A stretch of 34,713 nt of DNA from Neoroseomonas soli (GTDB lineage: Bacteria > Pseudomonadota > Alphaproteobacteria > Acetobacterales > Acetobacteraceae): positions 1 to 34,713 of the forward strand of contig NZ_JAAEDM010000053.1 in assembly GCF_018129065.1 (NCBI RefSeq), given 5' to 3'. The notes under the pieces were generated by a model. The model worked only from the letters and a program-made list of their open reading frames with translations. It was not told the origin of the DNA and made no database searches. Position numbers and translations under genes: made by a program. Shown piece after piece: positions 30,555 to 34,713 of this stretch. Positions within the stretch are counted from its first letter, which is position 1. Each line of letters starts with the position of its first letter.

Positions 30555-30578
30555 GGGAGGCCCGTCCGTGGGCCTCCC
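30555..30578 (+). terminator. 9-bp hairpin after the last element gene
   Basis: GGGAGGCCC (30555-30563) and GGGCCTCCC (30570-30578) pair around a 6-nt loop, 24 nt after the stop at 30530. A second hairpin, CGGCCGCTA/TAGCGGCCG (30583-30605), follows at once. Together they should stop transcription before the attachment site. Confidence 0.65.
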
Positions 30579-30770
30579 GCCTCGGCCGCTAGGTAGTAGC
30601 GGCCGATGTGCCTGAGGGCGACGGCATATGGTCCGGATGCAAGGACGTGGGCAGGGAGAGGCCGGATGGGCGCCATCGCCCTCGACGGCCGGCACCGGGA
30701 CCAACTGGATGCGCGCCGTGGCCCTCGATGGCAGGCCCCGAGACCGATCGTTTAGCGTCTGTTGCAGAAA

Positions 30771-30789
30771 TTGCCCCCGAGTTGCCCCC
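30771..30789. repeat. 19-bp end repeat, right copy (candidate integrase arm site)
   Basis: Identical in sequence and orientation to 14066-14084 and placed 9 nt inside the right 104-bp repeat. See the left copy for the reasoning. Confidence 0.6.
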
Positions 30790-30798
30790 GGCGGTCCG

Positions 30799-30902
30799 GA
30801 TGGTAGCGGCGAGCGGACTTGAACCGCTGACCCCGGCATTATGAGTGCCGTGCTCTAACCAGCTGAGCTACGCCGCCATCCAACGAGGGCCGCGAGTTAG
30901 GC
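30799..30902. repeat. Right 104-bp direct repeat (attachment site) containing tRNA-Met
   Basis: Identical to 13910-14013. On this side the repeat continues directly into the mnmA coding sequence: the TTA at 30897-30899 is the mnmA stop and the next codon (30900-30902) is the last base triplet shared with the left copy. It marks the right boundary of the element. Confidence 0.92.
30801..30877 (-). tRNA. tRNA-Met (CAT), right copy next to mnmA
   Basis: The 77-nt gene is identical to 13912-13988. It starts 19 nt after the mnmA stop on the same strand, so it keeps the native upstream context and could be co-transcribed with the mnmA operon. It is the copy most likely to be expressed. Confidence 0.93.
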
Positions 30903-32000
30903 TGCCGCCCGCGTGCTGTCAACCGATCCCGCTGCGCGCAGGAACCCGCCGCCCAGGACGCGGTCACCATCATACATGACGCAGGCTTGGCCGGGCGCCA
31001 CGATTCCGGGCTCGTCCAGCGTCACCCGCGCCAGCCTGGCCGCGGCATCCCAGGCGACCGTCGCCGCACGCGGCACCTCCCGCGCCCGGAGCTTCACCGC
31101 GCAGCGGAAGGGCGCGACGGGTGGCTCGATCAGCCAGTTCACCTCGCCCGCCTCGGCCTCGGTCGATTCCAGCGCCCCGCGCGGCGCCACCACCACGCGG
31201 CGGCGGGACGGGTCCACGCCCGCGACGTAGAGCTTCTCCTGCCCATCCCAGGACGCCGTGCCGAGCCCCCTGCCCTGCCCGACAGTGAAGCGGGCGATGC
31301 CCTCGTGCCCGCCCAGCACGCGGCCGTCGGCATGTACCACCTCGCCGGCCGCCACCGCGTCCGGGCGCAGCTTCGCCACCAGCGAATCGTAGCGGCCTTC
31401 CGGCACGAAGCAGATGTCCTGGCTGTCGGGCTTCTCCGCGACCGGCAGGCCGAATCGCGCGGCGACCGCGCGCACCGCCGCCTTGTCCGGGAAGCCGCCG
31501 AGGGGGAAGCGCGCGAATTCCAACTGGTCCTGCGTCGTCGCCGCCAGGAAGTAGGACTGGTCCCGGGCCGTATCGGCCGCGCGGTGCAGTTCGGCCCCCT
31601 GCGGCCCGGCCACGCGGCGGGCGTAGTGGCCGGTCGCCAGCGCCTCGCAGCCGAGGTCGCGGGCGAGCGCCACCAGGTCGCGGAACTTCACCGTCTGGTT
31701 GCAGCGGATGCAGGGCACCGGCGTCTCGCCGCGGGCATAGGTGTCGGCGAAGTCGCCGATCACCTCGCGGCGGAACACCTGCTCGCGGTCCAGCACGTAG
31801 TGCGGGATGCCGAGGCGGTCCGCGACGTTGCGCGCGTCGTGGATGTCCTGCCCGGCGCAGCAGGCGCCCTTCTTCTGCACCGCCGCGCCGTGGTCGTAGA
31901 GCTGCAGCGTGGCGCCGACGACCTCGTGGCCTTCCTCGGCCAGCAGGCCCGCGACCACGCTGGAATCGACGCCGCCCGACATGGCGACGAGGATCCTCAT
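30897..32000 (-). CDS. mnmA: tRNA 2-thiouridine(34) synthase MnmA
   Basis: A 367-residue enzyme that activates U34 of tRNA-Lys, -Glu and -Gln with ATP and replaces the oxygen at C2 by sulfur. The PP-loop SGGVDSS (8-14) binds ATP; C100 in IRCNQ and C197 in DICFV match the catalytic cysteine pair; ATGHYAR and ARDQSYFL are further family motifs. Length is normal. The start at 32000 opens MRILVAMSGG; the longer open frame upstream is spurious. Sulfur donors (cysteine desulfurases) are encoded in the same leftward cluster. Its stop codon lies inside the attachment repeat. Confidence 0.95.
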   Translation of the reverse strand: MRILVAMSGGVDSSVVAGLLAEEGHEVVGATLQLYDHGAAVQKKGACCAGQDIHDARNVADRLGIPHYVLDREQVFRREVIGDFADTYARGETPVPCIRCNQTVKFRDLVALARDLGCEALATGHYARRVAGPQGAELHRAADTARDQSYFLAATTQDQLEFARFPLGGFPDKAAVRAVAARFGLPVAEKPDSQDICFVPEGRYDSLVAKLRPDAVAAGEVVHADGRVLGGHEGIARFTVGQGRGLGTASWDGQEKLYVAGVDPSRRRVVVAPRGALESTEAEAGEVNWLIEPPVAPFRCAVKLRAREVPRAATVAWDAAARLARVTLDEPGIVAPGQACVMYDGDRVLGGGFLRAAGSVDSTRAAA

Positions 32001-32043
32001 CGCGCCGCGCCCCGGGGTCCCCATGACGGCTGCGCCGGAGACG

Positions 32044-32754
32044 TCATCGGTTCGAGTCCAGCCCCTGCTGCCAGAAGCGCTGCTCGAGCCGCGCGGCCTC
32101 CGCGAAGTCCGCCGCCAGCCGCGCGAAGCGCGCCTCGCCGCCATGGGAGACGCCCAGTGCGTCGATCCGCGCCGCGGCGGAACGCGCGAGCGTCTGGTAG
32201 TCCTCGGCCGCGTAGGTGTCGATCCAGGATTGGTAGGCGTTGTCCTCCCCCCTGCGCGCCGGGTCGGCGAGGATGCGCAGCGCCACCTCCCCATACCCCA
32301 CGGTGCAGGGCGCGAGCGCGATCTCGAGGTCCAGGATGTCCCCGTGCAGGCCGCGGTCGAGCACCCAGCGGGTGTAGGACACGGTCTCCGCGCTCTCCGG
32401 CGTGGCGATGACGTCGCCCTCGGACAGCCCCCACCCGGCGCAATACTTCAGGTGCAGCTTGGTCTCGTCGAGGATGGCGAGCACCGCGAAGGCCTTCTCG
32501 CGCATCGCCTGCAGGCTCTCGCCCTTGACCACCGCCAGCGCCTTGGCGCGCGCGAAATGGATCAGGAACAGGTAGTCCTGGATCAGGTAGGTGCGGAAGG
32601 ACGGCAGCGGCAGCGTGCCGTCCGACAGGCCCTGCACGAAGGGATGCCAGGTGTAGCCGGACCAGGCGTCGGCGGCGGCGGCGCGCAGCCGGCGGAACAG
32701 GCCGCCCGGCATGCCGAATTCCGTCTCCCAGCGCGGGGCAGCCATGTCCATCAT
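32044..32754 (-). CDS. tenA: TenA family protein (thiaminase II type)
   Basis: A 236-residue all-helical protein of the TenA/THI-4 family: LWHPFVQGLSDGTLP-type start (YTWHPFVQGL), FRTYLIQDYLFL, catalytic-type C150 in APCTVGYGE and a late Glu in LEQRFW. TenA hydrolyses aminopyrimidines to salvage the thiamin precursor HMP. The active-site residues appear present. The start at 32754 follows the ferredoxin stop directly, and the gene ends 43 nt before mnmA, so it sits in the sulfur-transfer operon; thiamin synthesis also uses desulfurase-derived sulfur, which may explain the grouping. Confidence 0.88.
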   Translation of the reverse strand: MMDMAAPRWETEFGMPGGLFRRLRAAAADAWSGYTWHPFVQGLSDGTLPLPSFRTYLIQDYLFLIHFARAKALAVVKGESLQAMREKAFAVLAILDETKLHLKYCAGWGLSEGDVIATPESAETVSYTRWVLDRGLHGDILDLEIALAPCTVGYGEVALRILADPARRGEDNAYQSWIDTYAAEDYQTLARSAAARIDALGVSHGGEARFARLAADFAEAARLEQRFWQQGLDSNR

Positions 32755-32755
32755 C

Positions 32756-33085
32756 TCAGCCCTGCGCGTTGCGCGACCCGGCCGGCAGCCTCACCACCAG
32801 CCCGTCGAGCTTATCCGTCATGATGATCTGGCAGCCGAGGCGGCTCGTCTCCTGGAGGTCGAAGGCCAGGTCGAGCATGTCCTCCTCGTCCTCGGTCGGG
32901 GAGGAGAGCTTGGGGAACCAGGACCCGTCCACGATCACGTGGCAGGTCGAGCAGGCGAGCGAGCCCTCGCAGGCACCTTCGATATCGACGCCGTGGCGGT
33001 GCGCGATCTCGAGCACCGAAAGCCCGAGCGGGGCATCCACTTCCTTGCGCGTCCCATCCCGCTCGACGAATACCATCTTCGGCAT
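32756..33085 (-). CDS. 2Fe-2S ferredoxin, ISC/adrenodoxin type
   Basis: A 109-residue ferredoxin with cluster ligands C39, C45, C48 and C85 in [10 protein letters not shown] and RLGCQ, the C-x5-C-x2-C...C pattern of adrenodoxin-type proteins used in Fe-S cluster assembly. Typical segments [19 protein letters not shown] and [19 protein letters not shown] (both in family position) are kept. The start at 33085 has GGAG upstream and follows the cysteine desulfurase stop by 2 nt. It should supply electrons for cluster assembly on persulfide sulfur made by that enzyme. Confidence 0.92.
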   Translation of the reverse strand: MPKMVFVERDGTRKEVDAPLGLSVLEIAHRHGVDIEGACEGSLACSTCHVIVDGSWFPKLSSPTEDEEDMLDLAFDLQETSRLGCQIIMTDKLDGLVVRLPAGSRNAQG

Positions 33086-33087
33086 CT

Positions 33088-34305
33088 CTACTCCGCCGCC
33101 CTGATTGTTCCGGAAATCGCCCTGGTCCACGCCTCCGCCAACAAGGCGGCGGCCTGGTCCACATCGCCGGGCGAGGTAAAGCGTCCGATGCCGATCCGCA
33201 AGGTGGCCCGGGCCCGCGAGTCGTCCAGGCCAATGGCCCTGAGCACGTAGGAGGGCTCGACCTCCGCCGAGGAGCAGGCCGACCCGGTCGAGACGCAGAC
33301 CATCGGCGCACCGGCCATGATGTCCTGCGCCGAGACCCCGCCGGGGAAGGCGATGTTGACGTTGCCCGTGACGCGCGGCGCGTCCGGGGCGTTCATCAGG
33401 ATGCCCGGCACCGCTGCCGTCAGCGCCGCGAGGAAGCGATCCCGCTGCCCCGCGATGCGCCCGGCATCGAGCATCCCCTCGATGGCGGCGATGCGCGCGG
33501 CCTCCCCGAAGCCGACGACGAGCGGCGCCGGCAAGGTGCCTGAACGCAGCCCCCTCTCCTGCCCGCCGCCCGAGAAGAGCGGCGCGATCCGCACGCGCGG
33601 CCGGCGCCGCACGTACAGCGCCCCGATCCCCTTCGGCCCGTAGATCTTGTGGCCCGACAGCGACACGAGGTCGGCGCGGATCTCCTCGACATCGAGCGGG
33701 ATGCGCCCCGCGGCCTGGGCCGCGTCGGTGTGGAACAGCGCGCCCGCTTCCTTCGCAACCGCCCCGATCGCCGCGAGGTCCTGGATCACGCCGATCTCGT
33801 TGTTCACCGCCATGACGGAGACGAGCAGCGTCCGCTCGTCCACCGCCGCGCGAAGGGCATCGAGGTCGAGCAGCCCGTTCCCGTCCACCGGCAGGATGAC
33901 CGGCTCGAAGCCTTCCTCCGCCAGCGCCCGGACGCTTTCGAGGACGCATTTGTGCTCGGTCGCGACGGTGACGATGCGGCGGCGGACCGTCCCCTGCGAC
34001 GCGGCGAAGCCCAGCTCCGGATGGGCGCGCGCAAAGCGCGCGGCGCCCTTGATCGCCAGGTTGTTCGCTTCCGTCGCGCCGGACGTCAGCACGATCTCCT
34101 TCGCGTCGGCGCCGATCAGTTCCGCGACGTGGCCGCGCGCCTCCTCCACCGCGTCCTCGGCGGCGCGGCCCATCACGTGTTCCACGCTGCCGGGATTGGC
34201 GAAATTCTCCTCCCACCAGGGGCGCATGGCGGCGAGGACGCGCGGATCCACCGGCGTCGTCGCATGGCAGTCGAGGTAGATCGGTCGGTTCGGCGCGGCA
34301 GTCAT
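33088..34305 (-). CDS. Cysteine desulfurase, IscS/NifS family
   Basis: A 405-residue PLP enzyme that takes sulfur from cysteine as a protein persulfide. Visible motifs: [14 protein letters not shown] at the start, [15 protein letters not shown]118 in ATEHKCVLE, the PLP lysine K220 in [12 protein letters not shown] and the catalytic C344 in [14 protein letters not shown]. Length is normal for IscS. ATG 34305 gives the standard start; a GTG at 34326 overlapping the upstream stop (GTGA) would add seven residues. It lies between another desulfurase and the ISC ferredoxin and probably feeds MnmA and Fe-S assembly. Confidence 0.93.
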   Translation of the reverse strand: MTAAPNRPIYLDCHATTPVDPRVLAAMRPWWEENFANPGSVEHVMGRAAEDAVEEARGHVAELIGADAKEIVLTSGATEANNLAIKGAARFARAHPELGFAASQGTVRRRIVTVATEHKCVLESVRALAEEGFEPVILPVDGNGLLDLDALRAAVDERTLLVSVMAVNNEIGVIQDLAAIGAVAKEAGALFHTDAAQAAGRIPLDVEEIRADLVSLSGHKIYGPKGIGALYVRRRPRVRIAPLFSGGGQERGLRSGTLPAPLVVGFGEAARIAAIEGMLDAGRIAGQRDRFLAALTAAVPGILMNAPDAPRVTGNVNIAFPGGVSAQDIMAGAPMVCVSTGSACSSAEVEPSYVLRAIGLDDSRARATLRIGIGRFTSPGDVDQAAALLAEAWTRAISGTIRAAE

Positions 34306-34322
34306 GGCGGCAAGATGGGCGC

Positions 34323-34713
34323 TCACGCCGCCCGGCGGGAGAGCCGTTCCCGCATGGCGGCCCAGGCGGCAACGAAACGCTCCGCGGCATCCGCCGGCGC
34401 GTTCCACGGCAGGGAGACGCGGATCGCGCAGGCTGCATCCGCGCCGAGGCCCATCGCCGCCAGCACGTGGCTCGCGCCGACCTTGCCCGAGGAACAGGCC
34501 GCCCCGGCCGAAACCCGCACCCCGGCGAGATCCAGGGCAATCACCTGCGTCTCCGCCGCAACCCCGGGCAGCAGGATGGAGGTGGTGTTGGGCAGGCGCG
34601 GCGCCTCGCGGCCGGGGAAGCGGGCCTCGGGCGCGACGGCGGCGATGCCGGCCTCGATCGCGTCCCGCAGCGGGGCGAGGCGGGCGGCATGCTCGGGCCG
34701 CGCGGCCTCGGCC
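34323..34713 (-). CDS. C-terminal part of a second cysteine desulfurase (runs off the window)
   Basis: The frame is open from the right edge to TGA at 34323-34325, giving the last 129 residues. [19 protein letters not shown] carries the catalytic Cys loop, and [13 protein letters not shown] and [11 protein letters not shown] match the end of the NifS/IscS family, although diverged from the neighbour. The stop overlaps a possible GTG start of the next gene. Tandem desulfurases before a ferredoxin are known from related alphaproteobacteria (recollection, not checked). Confidence 0.88.
   Translation of the reverse strand, partial: AEAARPEHAARLAPLRDAIEAGIAAVAPEARFPGREAPRLPNTTSILLPGVAAETQVIALDLAGVRVSAGAACSSGKVGASHVLAAMGLGADAACAIRVSLPWNAPADAAERFVAAWAAMRERLSRRAA

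Larger units (their letters stand above)
13910..30902. mobile_element. 16.9-kb integrated element in the tRNA-Met / mnmA site, phage-satellite-like
   Basis: Boundaries are the 104-bp direct repeats. Inside are two tyrosine recombinases near the left end, small regulators, a primase-helicase beside a repeat cluster, small-terminase-like and HNH genes, and a TIR-domain gene. I find no capsid, portal, tail or large-terminase genes and no conjugation genes, and several genes are AT-richer or codon-atypical compared with the flanks. This fits a phage satellite or a small integrative element. Removing one repeat and the interior restores mnmA directly followed by tRNA-Met. Confidence 0.88.

Noticed and set aside
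13910-30902. CRISPR array or insertion sequence in the element
   Set aside because: No regularly spaced repeats with unique spacers and no transposase-like protein were seen; the GTAACC motifs are too short and irregular for CRISPR.
13910-30902. Complete prophage
   Set aside because: No capsid, portal, tail, large terminase or lysis genes are recognisable between the repeats.
32001-32294. Extended N-terminus of MnmA
   Set aside because: The frame runs into the TenA gene with Arg/Ser-rich shadow sequence; the PP-loop protein starts normally at 32000.

Overview
The window is GC-rich bacterial DNA with dense, often overlapping genes, strong GC bias at third codon positions and Shine-Dalgarno starts. 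Gene content (alphaproteobacterial-type class III cyclase, MarC, DUF1269, LpxR-like barrel, a tandem cysteine desulfurase / ISC ferredoxin / mnmA cluster) suggests an alphaproteobacterium. An Acetobacteraceae such as a Roseomonas relative is my guess, an inference that was not tested by any search.

Left chromosomal part (1-13909): the end of an unknown gene; a two-gene thiamine-diphosphate decarboxylase resembling sulfopyruvate decarboxylase; a YaiI/YqxD family protein; a membrane protein; an M23 peptidase; a membrane-anchored staphylococcal-nuclease-like protein; a leftward operon of a secreted protein, MarC and an SLC13 permease; an LpxR-like outer membrane protein coupled to a DUF1269 protein; a membrane adenylate/guanylate cyclase preceded by a possible 58-codon gene; a LysR regulator; an ECF-type sigma factor; and a small protein next to an elongator tRNA-Met.

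Central part (13910-30902): a 16.8-kb integrated element between two identical 104-bp direct repeats. Each repeat holds a complete tRNA-Met gene plus the stop codon of mnmA. Just inside both ends lies the same 19-bp sequence, a candidate integrase arm site. From left to right it carries: an AT-richer lipoprotein gene with a 32-codon gene behind it; a leftward operon of two small genes and two tyrosine recombinases joined by TGATG/ATGA overlaps; a TIR-domain protein with an unrecognised N-terminal domain; a disordered protein with a four-times-repeated helical motif behind a near-consensus promoter; a ribbon-helix-helix-like protein; a 320-bp cluster of GTAACC motifs with a hairpin (possible origin); a primase-helicase; two genes sharing a primase C-terminal-like domain; a frameshifted small-terminase-like gene; an HNH protein; a repetitive secreted protein; and a small protein. 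There are no capsid, tail or large-terminase genes. The layout (integrase, regulators, primase-helicase with putative origin, TerS/HNH-like genes, defence cargo, under 17 kb) fits a phage satellite or a related integrative element, which is an inference.

Near its right end the element carries a scar of other origin: the degenerate 3' end of a proline iminopeptidase gene followed by the 5' half of a tRNA-Arg(CCT), cut at the end of the anticodon loop. This suggests that an ancestor, or one of the two integrases, once used a tRNA-Arg site.

Right chromosomal part (30903-34713): a leftward operon of two cysteine desulfurases (the first running off the edge), a 2Fe-2S ferredoxin, a TenA-family protein and mnmA. 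Desulfurase, ferredoxin and MnmA fit sulfur transfer for Fe-S clusters and tRNA 2-thiouridine; tRNA-Met originally lay directly downstream of mnmA.
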